A model generated the notes under the pieces. That model saw nothing but the letters and a program-made list of their open reading frames with translations. It had not been told where the DNA came from and searched no databases. This document shows, one piece after another, positions 6,926 through 17,479 of a stretch of 17,583 nt of DNA; within the stretch, counting starts at the first letter, position 1; each line of letters opens with the position of its first letter. The DNA is from Rhizophlyctis rosea. Taxonomy: Eukaryota; Chytridiomycota; Chytridiomycetes; Rhizophlyctidales; Rhizophlyctidaceae. Location: the NCBI GenBank assembly GCA_027596075.1, contig JADGJC010000401.1, positions 1 through 17,583 of the forward strand, in the 5' to 3' direction. A program made the position numbers and the translations under genes.

Positions 6926-9315
6926 TTAATGACACTTCCCCTTCGCAGGCGCCTTAGCATACCCCGGCGCAGTCGCCGTAGGCGCCGGCGTCTCGTACAC
7001 CGCCGTATCAGTCCCCTTAACATACTCACTCCCCTTAACGTACTCCCCACCAACAGACGCAGTCTGAGTCTCAATAGCCTCCGCCTGTGTTTCCTCGGGC
7101 GATTGCTTCACCACAACCGGCTTAGTGGTCGTCGCCGCCTTTTGGTAAGTGGTCGTGGTGGTAGTGACGACAATGACGGGCTTCTTGTACGTGGTGGTAG
7201 GCTTAGCAGCAGGCTTCTTAACCACAACCTTATGCACAACCGTCGCATTATAGAACGAGTCATAAACACTCTTGTCCTCCCCCGTAGGAAGAGACGTAAC
7301 CTTATCATACGAGTCTCCATACTCCTTAGCATTAGTCGGAGCATTCTCCTTCCAGTACTTCAAACTCCCACGAGAAATGATACCCCGATCGTTTTGGTCG
7401 TCGACAAAGTACTTGTAATCGTACTCCAGTTGACGGACGAGCTTCTCGTCGTATCCCATCATCTTGATCCAGGATGAGGGGATGTTGTCCGGTTGGCGAC
7501 AGTGGATTTTGTCGGAGCGGTCCTTTGGTGGGGGAGGGGTGACGAGACGAGTAGGGGAAGGAACGTAGGTGGTAGGAAGAGGAGGAGGAGTGTAGACGGA
7601 GGTAGCCGTAGGCTCAGCTTTAGTAGTAGAAGCAGATTCCGTAGCAGAGACGGTTTCGGTGCCGACTTCGACGTTGGGGGCGTCAGGAGCGTTGAGGTCG
7701 ATGAGCGGGCCAGAGGTCGGGACCGCGAGGCGGATGTACTTGGTGGAAGTACCAGCTGGGGCGGTAGCGGTTTCTCCGATGTCAATGTTGACGTTGAGAC
7801 CGGCCACGTCCAAGTTGATCGCACGACGGGCTTTACGGGTGGTTGTAGCCGCCTTGGGAGTGGAAACCGAAGCAACAGCCTTCTTCTGCTGACCAGCCGT
7901 AGCGTTGTTGGCGCCAGAGGTGTTGAACGTACCCTGGAAAGTGCCCACAAGAGAGTTGAGCGCAAAGTTGAACCATCCAGGCTCACCCTGAGGAAGGGCA
8001 GATCCCGGGTCGGTGGCACTGGGTGGAGCCGCAGTGTTGGTAGCAGTTCCGTTGACACCACCACTGCCCACAGTCGGAGTGGTAGGACACTTGCTAGCGT
8101 CCAAAGTCTGGTCAGACGCATCCTGAGAGTACGTGTAACAGTTCGTCGTGGTCGTAGTGTCCAACACACTCTGCACCGTCACACCCCAAGGCTGCATCAC
8201 ATCGCTCGGCTGAGCATTGCCCGCACCCCCATAGTCAGTCTTCTTACTAGGGCAGTGGTTCTGGAACCTCGCCCACTGCTTGTCGACGTTGGCGTGGTGG
8301 AGGAAGAAGATGGGATCGTTGGGACTGTACATGGTGGAGAAGTCACAGGTACCACCGATTTGGTTGTGGACTTGGGCGTGCGGGAAGGACTCGAACTTCA
8401 AGTGGTAGCTGTTGTAGTCCGGGTAGGTGTTGATCAGGTTTGTGAGGTATTCGGGGGTGACGAAGGAGGTGGGGTTCATGCACCGCGTCACGCAGGTTGT
8501 GGGGAATTTGCGGACGTTGGTGCCCGGGTAGGAGACGGACCAGTGGGCCATGACACCGTCTTGGAGACAGTGGTTGGGACCAACACCGTCTGTGCCGAAG
8601 TAGGCCGGGTTGAAGACGTCGGCACGCTCAGGAGCCTGGGAGTCAAGTTGCCCTATTGTGTGCGAAGGTATGTTTTCCATCAGCACTCGAACGCTTCTGA
8701 TGTCAGAGTTAGGAATATTGCATAAAGGGATCCGATACTTACAACTCCAGTACACAACGTCAACACCGGGGTCAACAGACTTCAAGGCCTGGGACCAGGT
8801 CCACAAGTACTTGCGATGCCATGGGAAAAACAAAGGCTGCACAGAAAAATGATTTTAGTATGTCTGCCACAGCCAATACCATCGTCACACCCGCCCAACA
8901 TCGTAAAAGTAACATTGCATCAACCTACAGTAGAGTGCGAAATCCTCATGTAGTCCCAGTGCAATTTGACAAGCTGTTGACAATGAGAAAGAGCAGAACA
9001 TGCGTTAGTGACGTGATACAGTGAGGCCTTCCCTTGTCAACGCCACACGTAAACAAACACCCCCTCCCCCAAACAACGAAACACCATGTCCAAAAAACAT
9101 ACATCATCATAACCCAAATTCTGCGGGTTATTATAATCAGCCGGCAAGTTGTTACTCCTAGGCTTATTCTTCAGCGCCTGCACAGCAGCAAGGTACCGCG
9201 TCTTCTCAGCACCAGACAACTGCGTCCAGCTGCGACGGGTAGAACACTGAGCATCGACTTCAGCCGAAAGAGCCAAGACAGCAAAAGCCGTAGTGGCAGC
9301 GAGGGTGAATTTCAT
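6926..9315 (-). CDS. Secreted tyrosinase/catechol oxidase with long C-terminal extension, 4 exons
   Basis: Type-3 copper oxidase acting on phenols or catechols to form quinones. Exons 5' to 3': 9315-9103, 8973-8929, 8836-8743, 8652-6926, joining in frame to 692 aa. Residues 1-22 are a signal peptide ending VDA before Gln23. Copper site A uses His76, His84 and His93 (LHWDYMRISH and FFPWHRKYLW). The 8-residue spacing between the first two His matches the short fungal tyrosinase/o-aminophenol oxidase type rather than the long Agaricus type. YWSW is formed across intron 3. Copper site B uses His209 and His213 (FPHAQVHNQIGG) and the His236-His237 pair (NDPIFFLHHANVDKQW). Lys-Ala-Arg-Arg at 391-394 could be a Kex2-type site releasing the C-terminal part. 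The tail is Thr/Pro/Val-rich with one further cysteine-bearing helical module (HCRQPDNIPSSWIKMMG) and an EYVKGSEYVKG repeat. Whether it oxidises monophenols cannot be read from sequence. Confidence 0.93.
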
Positions 9316-9511
9316 TGTCGTTGATGGTCAAACGAAAATATGGTTGTGATATGTGGTATTGGAGGTTGTTTGGTATGAAGTCCTCGGGACCTGTTTTGTT
9401 GCTTGCCGATATGGTGGAACTAAGGTTCCTCCCCGTCTATGTGTGGACCGCCGCCGTCTATTCTATTATTATTTCTGCCGCGAGGGGCAACGTCCGATAG
9501 GCGAAAAAGTC

Positions 9512-9519
9512 TATAATAC
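9512..9519 (-). promoter_or_regulatory. TATA-like box upstream of tyrosinase (weak)
   Basis: On the minus strand the sequence reads TATTATAG about 200 bp before the tyrosinase ATG. A CCAAT motif lies nearer the gene at about 9358-9362 (ATTGG on the plus strand). Both are short motifs that may occur by chance, and no start site is known. Confidence 0.2.
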
Positions 9520-9676
9520 AAAGTCTGAGAAGGCGGGGATATGTACAGAGTTGCCCAAAAATGACAGAAAGGATGGTTTAGTGACGCTTTCAGTCGCGGG
9601 AGGTAGGTGGCGGTTCAAGAGGGGGTGTGGGTAACCTCTCACTGCTATAACGCTTCAAGTGAAAGCACTCACTTAC

Positions 9677-9741
9677 CTAGCACGGCGGGCAATAACGGAA
9701 AGGAATAGCCAAAGGAACAAGAAGAGACCCAGCTGTCTCAT
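9677..9741 (-). CDS. Possible orphan first exon encoding a signal-peptide-like sequence
   Basis: ATG at 9741 opens 21 codons beginning MRQLGLFLFLWLFLSVIA, a strongly hydrophobic stretch preceded by Arg, followed by Arg-Arg-Ala and then a perfect GTAAGT donor at 9676. Leader plus donor is the pattern of a secreted protein's first exon. No clear second exon follows before the tyrosinase start; unspliced, the frame stops after one more codon. It may be a leader of a decayed gene, a uORF in an extended tyrosinase 5' UTR, or chance. Confidence 0.2.
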
Positions 9742-10020
9742 TCTCCTCAAGAGGTCGCTGGAAGGCAAGCGTGGGAGGAGGTGGCGGCAACACTTCAACG
9801 GCAACACACACAACTGGCAAGCGGCTGGTCTCAAAGGGTTTGACTGCTTCATCAAAAGGGCGTCGTGTGTGGCAGTGGAACACTTAATGAGTGGGTTGGT
9901 GCCCTTATGTCAAGTTGCCCGGTGGCCCGCCCTCAAAATGGAGCGGCAGACTTGAGAATGAAAGCGAACCCCCAATGAAGGGGTCGGGCGCGGCAGCTGT
10001 TAGCACCGGGCAAAATCGCC

Positions 10021-10253
10021 TTGGTGGTGGAACCTGGGCCCAACGGGCATCACAAGGGTGGGGAAGTGAGTCGCCAGACCACCAATCCGCCTTATTTGAG
10101 TTTTGTGGAATGGATTTTTGGGCGTACGTAGCACCACAAATGAGCGCACGTTCAGGTTGTTGTTCGATATTTGTGCCCGGATTGGTGATGTCTTGGCTGT
10201 TGGTGGTGTGGTTCCTCCACCCGGGCAATGGGTCCAAGCGCGGGCACCACCAA
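10021..10253. promoter_or_regulatory. Four copies of TTGGTGGT in alternating orientation
   Basis: Exact 8-mers occur at 10021-10028 (TTGGTGGT), 10078-10085 (ACCACCAA), 10200-10207 (TTGGTGGT) and 10246-10253 (ACCACCAA). They form two inverted pairs with gaps of 49 and 38 bp. The ACCACCAA copies are followed by T or G, so one also contains a CCAAT core, and a further ATTGG lies near 10181. The arrangement suggests binding sites for a dimeric or CCAAT-type regulator in the shared upstream region. The factor is unknown. Confidence 0.4.
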
Positions 10254-11279
10254 TGTGCGACAGTTTACGTCCATATAAAAATACATTGCACACTTGTTTG
10301 GAAGGAAATGTGGAAACAAGTACAAATCGTCCTACGGATGTGTAACAAGGTCCTTTGAGTGGGACGGCAGGAAAGACCCAGAATGGCGGGCGACTATGAT
10401 AATGTGGCGCTCATATCGGAGGGCGGCACGTGGCTTGCAGCCACTGACGGCACAGCAGTGTGATTACCTGATAAAATTTTGACCAAATGAGGTCAGATTG
10501 GCCCCTGTAAAGAAGGACTTTGGTGGACCGATTCGGCCCTGAACTCTCCACTTGGTTTCATGACAGCACCCGAGTTGGTGTAGTATGTAACTGATTGAGA
10601 AATAAGAGAGTGCGAAGTCCGTATGAGCGTTTCCAGACCGCGCGCGCCGAATGCTCAACTTGATCGAGGGCTTGTATGAATGAAACCGTCTGTTAACGAG
10701 TGTACATTTGTAAAAGCCAACTCATGTTTCCGGAAGGCGTGATTCTGATCTTTCTCCGTCTTCTTCATCGTGGAGCCTGTCACATCTGTGCAAAGTGCAG
10801 GCAAAAGCTGGATGCCCACAAGGGGATCGAATGATTTGCCGCCGTAACTGCCAGATATGCTTACCCTCTGCGCACCATGGATGGAATGACGGACTGCTGA
10901 ATAGTCGCTCTGACGTTGAGCAACTAGGAAATCCGAATGTTTCCCGAGAAATCCGAGAGGCCCTGACACGAGTGAAGTGGAGTGACACGTGTGAATGAAG
11001 ATCAGACGTTTTGCCTTTCGGATGTCCGAAGCGAGTCAGCTGGAGTCGGAAGGGTTTTTGACGCGTCACCACAAGCCACATTCCGCACGTCAGTGCAGTG
11101 TTTCCTCCTCGCAACATGGAGTTTCAACTCCAGCAACATATGTGCCTCCAACACCTCCAAAGGGAAGCGGAGAAACAAATCCCGCATATGACTTCTGTCT
11201 GCATGGACACCATATGTGCGGAGCGTGCTGTTCGGAGCAGAATGGGAACTTTACCTTTCCGCATATCGTCTGTTTCGGC

Positions 11280-11513
11280 TCAAAAAAATGCCGATGAATA
11301 GTGAAACGGTTGACACTTCGGTGGGAAGTGGTGGGAGGAGTTTAAATAGCCATGTTTCTCATGGCGATCCCCATTGATGATCATATCCATCTTGGTGGAA
11401 TCATAAAAAGCGATCGTCCTTCGTTCCCCCGCTTGGGGTTTCTCATCCAAGTAAACATCAACAACATATAGCCCGGACTCGTGAAACACCTCCACTGCTT
11501 CTACATTGCTCAC
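11280..11513 (-). pseudogene. Protein-like open frame, possible gene remnant or 3' exon
   Basis: A minus-strand frame of 77 codons reads like real protein, for example EVFHESGLYVVDVYLDEKP and RRTIAFYDSTKMDMIING. The frame continues upstream of the ATG to about 11537, just after an acceptor-like CTAGCAG, so it could be a last exon. Any earlier exon would have to lie inside or antisense to the P450 gene, and I see no donor there. I do not recognise the family. It may be the tail of a gene truncated by rearrangement, or chance. Confidence 0.25.
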
Positions 11514-11594
11514 AACAACACCTTCGTAACTGCTAGATCGAAATTAAGGACCAAATTCAAGTAACTTAGTCAGCCCCTCGTGTTACAACATAAA

Positions 11595-14500
11595 ATGGCC
11601 GGGGTTCCAATTCCGCAACCGCCCGAAAAGGCTATAGTCGGAAACCTTTTCGAAATCGATCCTGATTACGGGTAAGATTGCTCCTCGCTCCCTCATCCCC
11701 GCCGTATAACCATCTAACATGAGCACCTCAATGCTGCAGCCTAGGCTCTCTCCAACGTCTCGCCACACTCTACGGTCCGATTTACCGCCTAACAATACTC
11801 GGCAACAAGCTTGTCATCATCTCATCTCAGGAGCTTGTCAATGAAGCATGCAACGAGAAGAACTTTGCAAAGGATTTGAGTCGGCCTTTGGTGGAAATAA
11901 GACATTTGGCCGGTGACGGGCTGTTTACGGCTTACAATGATGAGCCGGTGAGTACTGTGTGACCCCTTTGGAAGGGTGGCATCACGTTTCTTTACCGAGG
12001 GAAATCTTCAAAGTATACATGCTGCTGCACGTTTTCTGATCAATCAATCCTGCTTCTTTCACTGCAGAACTGGAAACTAGCCCATAAAATTCTCATCCCC
12101 GCTTTTGGACCAGCGAATATCCGCGCCATGTTCCCCGACATGTATGATATTGCTAGTCAGTTGGTATTGAAGTGGGAAAGATTTGGGAGCGAGTACGATA
12201 TTGATGTTCCGCATGATTTCACAAGGTAGGGATTTGCACGAGTACATCTAACACAGGGTGGTGATATGACGCATGCTGAACTCATGTTGATGTGTGGAAC
12301 AGGCTTACGTTGGATACTATCGCCTTATGTTCGTTCAGTTATCGGTGAGTAGGTGTGACGAAGGGGTGTCCAGCAGTATTCATGGATAAAGATTCATCCA
12401 GAAGGAGGACCCGTGGTGCTGCTAACCAGTGAAGATGTGTAAATGGCAGCGCGGGCTTTTGCATGGAGCGAAGTGACATCAAAATGCACCCTTTCTAATC
12501 ATCCATCACATTCTTACCAATCAAAACACCAGATTCAACTCCTTTTACAACGACGCCATGCATCCTTTCGTTCAAGGCATGGTGGACGTCCTCCTCGAAT
12601 CCGGCCATCGCACTCGTCGCCTACCGATTCAACAGTCCCTTATGGTCCGCACGCAAAGGAAGTTCGAAAACGATATTGGGTATCTGCATGAGCTGTGTGA
12701 TAAGATTGTCAAGGAAAGACAGGATCATCCGACTGATACGAAGGATTTGCTGAACTTGATGTTGAATGGTAAGTTGAACCTTGGCAATGCAGTGGATTCT
12801 TCAGATAGCTCAAGGACTTTCTTGGTTGCCGTTTGGCTGTTGATAGGAAGGGACAAGGAAACTGGTCAAGGTCTTACGACGGAAAATATCCGATACCAAA
12901 TGGTCACATTCCTCATTGCTGGTACGTTCCCACGCATTCACAATGGCAAATCGTTGTTCAACGGGCTGACATCAATCCAACCCTTTAAACCAGGCCACGA
13001 AACAACCTCAGGCCTCCTCTCCTTCGCCTTCTACCACCTCCTCAAAAACCCCTCCACCCTGCAGAAAGCCCAAACAGAAGTCGACACCGTCACAAAAGGC
13101 AACCCCATCACTGTCGAAAACCTCAAAGACCTAAAATACATCGACGCAATCCTAAAAGAAACCCTCCGTCTCAACCCTACCGCCCCACTGTTCACCGTCA
13201 AGACTAAAGATCCCTACGGCTATACGTTTGGTACCGGGCATACCGTGCAGGCCGACGAGGTCGTGGGTGTTTTGTTGCCGAGTTTGCATAAGGATCCAAA
13301 GGTTTGGGGGGATGATGCTGAGGTTTTTAGACCGGAGAGGATGTTGGACGGTGGGTTTGAGGGGTTGCCGCCTAATGCGTGGAAACCGTTTGGGAATGGG
13401 ATGAGGGCTTGTATCGGACGGCCGTTTGCTTGGCAGGAGAGTTTGTTGGTGGTGAGTTTCTTCCTTTCGTTTTGAAGGGCTGCCGGTGTTCGTATCTGTG
13501 GGCATTTTCAACTTTGGGGTGTTTCGTTTTGCGATTTTTTGGTTGTACATTGTACTAAACAATCATCATGAGATCTCAGGTCGCAATGATCCTCCAACGA
13601 TTCAACTTGGAACTTGCCGATTCCTCGTACAACCTGAAAATCAAGCAGACGTTGACGATCAAACCAGATGGATTCAAGATGCGGGTGCACGTCCGCAAAG
13701 GGTCACACTCGCCCGCTGCGATCCCGTCAACGCTTGGACATTCCCCGGTGACGACCGCTCATAAACACGCGGTGGTGGCGGCGCCCGCGCAAACAGAGGT
13801 GGTTGCCGACAGTGCAAATAAGTTCAAAATTACGGTTTTGTTCGGATCTAATTCTGGTATGTAAAGATGCACAGCCGAAATGAATCGTAAAATGTAGTGT
13901 TTGATTGTCCATCTAAGTTTCTTCCACCTCAATTGCTTCCCAACAGGCTCCTGTGAAACTTTCGCCGACCGTATCGCCACGGATGCCAGTGAGCATGCCA
14001 TCACAGCGAAAGTGGCCACCCTTGATTCCGCCACCGAATCCCTCTCAACAGACCAACCAGTCATCATCGTCTGTCCCTCCTACGAAGGCCAACCAGCCGA
14101 CAACTCCAAGCGCTTCTTTTCATGGCTCACATCCCTCACGGACTCCAACGCCCTCAAGGGCGTGACATACGCAGTCTTCGGAGCCGGTCACCACGATTGG
14201 GCTACGACATACCAGCGTGTGCCGACCGTCATTGACGAGAAGATGCAAGCGTTGGGAGCCACGAGGATTCTGGAGAGGGGTGTTGCGGATGCTGCTGGGG
14301 ATTTCTTTGGCGATTTCGAAGCGTGGGAGGATCGACTTTGGGTTGCGTTGAAGTCTGTGTTGAAAATCACCGATGATCAGGTCGAGGATAGTAAATTGGC
14401 GCAGAGGGGACGGTCGTTGCAGGATGTGGATGTTACCGCTGCCACCGGTGGTGGGGTTACCGGGGCTGGCAGTAGTGGGGGACCATTGGACGTCGAAATT

Positions 14501-15905
14501 CTGAATGAGCAGCGAACGGCGGCTTTAGGACATAAGGATTTTGGGTTCGGTGTGATTGTTGAAAATAAGGCTTTAACGCCGGAGTTTATGAAGTGTGGGA
14601 GTTTGCAGAAGAGGCATGTTGAGATTAAGCTACCGGAGGGGATAACGTATAGGGCTGGTGAGTGTTGGCCGTTTTTATTGGGAGGAGGTGGCATGATCAT
14701 ATAGTCTCTGGAGTTGCTGACTTTAATGTCGTTGTCTACCCCAGGTGACTACCTCGCTATCATGCCCATCAACCCCATTAAGGACATCAAACGTGTTTTG
14801 AGTCGCTTCAAATTGCCCGTCGATGCTTCCGTCGTCATCAAAACCAATACTAAAACCTTCCTCGTAAGTGGCTACTGCACATATCATCAACGTACAAGGG
14901 CACTTAGCGTTGACGTTTTCCTTACGTTTTCAGCCCACCAACCGACCTATCCCAGTCCACACCCTCCTCGGCGGCTATGTTGAGTTGGCCCAACCAGCAT
15001 CACGCCGTCACATCGACACACTAGTTCAGCTTGCCAGTGAACGAGACAAAGCCGCAATGGAAGCCCTCACCAATCCCGAAACCTACACCGCCGAAATCCT
15101 CGAAAAGCGCGTATCCCTCCTGGACCTCCTAGAACTCCATCCAAACCTCCCCCTCCCCTTCTCCCACTTCCTCTCCCTCCTACCTCCCATGCGCATGCGC
15201 CAATACTCCATCTCGTCCTCACCACTCTGGAACCCAAACCACGTCACACTCACCTTCGACGTTCTCGTCGCCCCCTCCCTCTCCGGCCACGCAACCAAAG
15301 TAGGAGTCGCATCCAACTTTCTAGCCCACTCAGAACCCGGAGACCACATCGCCTGCGTCGTTCGTCCCTCCGCCGCACCCTTCCACCTTCCTTCCGACCC
15401 ATCCACACCCATCATTATGGTTGCTGCAGGGAGCGGCATGTCACCCATGAGAGGCTTCATTCAAGAACGCTCAGCAATGGTCGCATGTGGCCGCGAATGC
15501 GGCAAGGCAATCCTCTACTACGGATGCCGTGATTCGGAGGAAGACTACATCTACCAGAACGAATTGAAGAAATGGGAAGCCTTAGGCGCAGTAGAAGTCC
15601 GTCCCACCTTCTCCAAACACTCTGCACCACCCAATTCCGCTACTTCCTCCACCCCTGACTCCTCCACCACACCGCCAAAATACGTCTACGAGCGTATATA
15701 CGAGGACCGCGAGGAGCTGTCTTCTTTATTGAAGGAAGGGCAGGCTAGGGTGTACATTTGTGGAAGCAATAAATTGGCGAGGAGTGTGGGTAATACTTGT
15801 GTGAAGATTTACATGGAGAGGCATGAGGGTGCGAAGGAGGAGGAAGCTAGGGAGTGGTATGAAAGAATGAAGGGTGAGAGGTTTGCTACAGATGTGTTTG
15901 GGTGA
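11595..15905 (+). CDS. Self-sufficient cytochrome P450:NADPH reductase fusion, CYP505/BM3 type, 11 exons
   Basis: Single-chain monooxygenase: NADPH electrons pass through FAD and FMN to the heme, and family members mostly hydroxylate fatty acids near the omega end. Exons: 11595-11671, 11740-11947, 12068-12225, 12303-12344, 12533-12768, 12847-12921, 12994-13451, 13580-13856, 13947-14657, 14745-14863, 14934-15905. All junctions are GT-AG and in frame, giving 1110 aa, close to the usual size. Heme domain (1 to ~480): [23 protein letters not shown]-helix AGHETTSG (265-272), ExxR E321-R324, FRPERM, and heme loop [17 protein letters not shown] with Cys405. FMN domain: FGSNSGSCETF (~506-516) and [13 protein letters not shown] domain: RQYSISSSP from 876. 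NADPH site: [16 protein letters not shown] around 951-966. C-terminal ERFATDVFG is typical. No transmembrane anchor precedes the catalytic domain, so it is probably cytosolic. Nothing looks broken. Confidence 0.95.
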
Positions 15906-16376
15906 TATGGTCTTCGCAAGGAGAGGTTACAGGTTCAGGAAGAGTGTATGTATCTATTATCGGAAATCCTTATGTTTTGCAGTGTCATCAATGTCATCGA
16001 AAGGGCGAGAGGCTTTTGAGTGGCGGATGTCAATCAACCCTAGTTTCTAATGTGGTGCTCCAGCAAACGGAGCACACTTCTCAGTGGTTGACCATGATCA
16101 ATCGACCGAAGCCTTCATCGCGTAAAATGTGGATTTGAACTGGCGGTTGACATTCAACGTCCTAGCAGAAACAAAAGAAATCCACATCCAAAAACAGATT
16201 TCCAGAATTTACCACGAACCCCAACATGGGAATTCCCTGTATATTATATCACAAAACAACGGAAAAAACAAACATCGCCGTAACATCAAACAAAAAATAT
16301 ACACAGAGGCTCTTTCCAGCCTTCAGTCCCACAATATCAACCTTCCCAGCCATCTCCCTCCCCCAAACCCCCCCAA
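15906..16376. other. Convergent intergenic region with both 3' flanks
   Basis: About 470 bp separate the P450 stop from the stop of the next minus-strand gene. Open frames on the plus strand are Ser/Pro/Asn-rich and featureless. A perfect 7-bp hairpin is present at 16055-16075. The right half is A-rich on the plus strand. No canonical polyadenylation signal was identified for either gene. Confidence 0.6.
16055..16075. other. Perfect inverted repeat GTGCTCC-N7-GGAGCAC
   Basis: Seven bases at 16055-16061 pair exactly with 16069-16075 across a 7-nt spacer. The site is about 150 bp past the P450 stop, between convergent genes. It could form a hairpin in the P450 3' UTR; no matching T-run follows. 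Confidence 0.5.
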
Positions 16377-17447
16377 TCACGCACCAAAATGAGTCTTCGA
16401 CTTATTCCCAAAAGTCCCCGCACTCCGTCTCCTCCCACCCCCGGACCCAAACAACCTCTGCAAAAACCCCTCCCCTTGCTCCACATCCTCACTAGCCGGC
16501 GTCAAAACCTTCAATAAAGCCCTAACATCATCATGCAAATTCCGTAAATCAACCTGCATAGACGCCAACGCCTCCGCCGTCATCCGTCTCTCCTGATCCT
16601 GCCCATCCTCCAACCGTAACATCCGTTCCCGCGCTTGCCGCGCTTCGACACGGGCTCCACGGTCCAGAGCAACAATCATGTTGCGGAGCCCTTGGACGTG
16701 GTCGATGATTTCGCGGTGTTGGAAGGGAGAATAGTTGGATGACATGATGCCCGCGTCAACACTTCCTTGAGGTGTGGCTCTGACAACTCCTGGTCCATCC
16801 CCGTCCCCTCCGGCCGCAACACGTGCTTTGATCATATCCGGTTGATCCGTCCATCGTGATACCCGCCTCTCCTGTAATGTCTCCAAAGCCGCCGCACCAA
16901 ACGCGCCAGGGTTAAGCGCTTGGGAAGACTCAGTTGACATCCCGCTATACTCCTCCGTATCGATAATCCGTTCCACCTCGTCCACAATTTTGAGATCTAA
17001 CCCTATCGCAGATGTTGTATCTGTCAACGGAGCTGGAGTGTCCTCGTCTTCCTTCTTCCCCTGCGCCGTCAAAATCCTCGACGCAGAGTTCTGCCGAGGT
17101 CCAACCCCTATCTCTCCCTGTCCCCCCACAACCCCCGCAACCAATCCCGCCATACCACCTGATGCACTCGGAGGTAACGCCGCACTAGTATTTGTACTTA
17201 TTGCACCCTGCGTGTTACTCCTCCCTAACCGTAACGCCGTCGCAAGAATATTCCATCTACCCTTCCCCAGCGCCCCACCATTCGTCTCAGCTCGTAACAA
17301 TCGCGGCTGATCCGCACCGCCCCGAGTAATCTTCTTGAATATATGATCCCCGCTTTCCGTTCTGTACCACCGACTAGCCGCAACAGTCTCATCAGGACAC
17401 GAGTACAATACCACGCTTTCCGTCAGAAGAACCGTCCGAATATCGTC
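16377..17447 (-). CDS. Unrecognised coiled-coil protein, 3' portion, 5' end missing
   Basis: A minus-strand frame is open for more than 1.1 kb to a TGA at 16377. A strong acceptor (pyrimidine tract then CTCAG) ends at 17448, so the last exon probably starts at 17447 with DDIRTVLLTESVVLYSC and encodes 356 aa. Sequence upstream of that is glycine-rich low complexity and is more likely intron plus poor sequence than protein. The first ~70 residues look globular (ESVVLYSCPDE, RWNILATALRLGR). A disordered Gly/Ser/Ala/Thr stretch follows. Residues ~270-340 from the exon start form a charged helix or coiled coil (HREIIDHVQGLRNMIVALDR through LRNLHDDVRALLKVL). The end is basic (GGGRRRSAG). I recognise no family and assign no function. 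It converges on the P450 gene. Confidence 0.55.
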   Translation of the reverse strand, partial: DDIRTVLLTESVVLYSCPDETVAASRWYRTESGDHIFKKITRGGADQPRLLRAETNGGALGKGRWNILATALRLGRSNTQGAISTNTSAALPPSASGGMAGLVAGVVGGQGEIGVGPRQNSASRILTAQGKKEDEDTPAPLTDTTSAIGLDLKIVDEVERIIDTEEYSGMSTESSQALNPGAFGAAALETLQERRVSRWTDQPDMIKARVAAGGDGDGPGVVRATPQGSVDAGIMSSNYSPFQHREIIDHVQGLRNMIVALDRGARVEARQARERMLRLEDGQDQERRMTAEALASMQVDLRNLHDDVRALLKVLTPASEDVEQGEGFLQRLFGSGGGRRRSAGTFGNKSKTHFGA

Positions 17448-17479
17448 CTGAGAAGAAGCAGTACTAGACGCATCCGTTC

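Larger units (their letters stand above)
9316..11594. other. 2.3 kb divergent intergenic region between tyrosinase and P450 fusion
   Basis: No convincing gene was found in this stretch. The open frames are short, overlap on both strands and lack domain features. Within it lie an alternating TTGGTGGT/ACCACCAA motif (10021-10253), a signal-peptide-like mini exon on the minus strand (9741-9677) and a protein-like minus-strand open frame at 11513-11280. It must contain the promoters of both flanking genes, which are transcribed away from each other. Its length is large compared with the ~0.4-1.5 kb gaps elsewhere in the window. Confidence 0.6.

Noticed and set aside
6277..6957. 226-codon plus-strand open frame
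   Set aside because: Asn/Lys/Thr/Pro-rich, no domain, runs into the antisense of the tyrosinase 3' end; explained by A/C-rich intergenic DNA.
7493..8725. 410-codon plus-strand open frame
   Set aside because: It is antisense to the tyrosinase exon 4, which has clear copper-binding motifs; the plus frame gives an Arg/Gly/Val-rich sequence without domains.
9891..10358. 155-codon plus-strand open frame in the divergent intergenic region
   Set aside because: Trp/Gly/Cys-rich with no family resemblance, overlapped by equally long frames on the other strand.
10655..11117. Overlapping minus-strand frames of 104 and 131 codons
   Set aside because: Both lack domain features and splice context, and neither looks more protein-like than the other.
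11338..11350. TTTAAATAG as the P450 TATA box
   Set aside because: It lies about 250 bp upstream of the ATG and inside the protein-like minus-strand frame; an AT-rich match alone is not enough.
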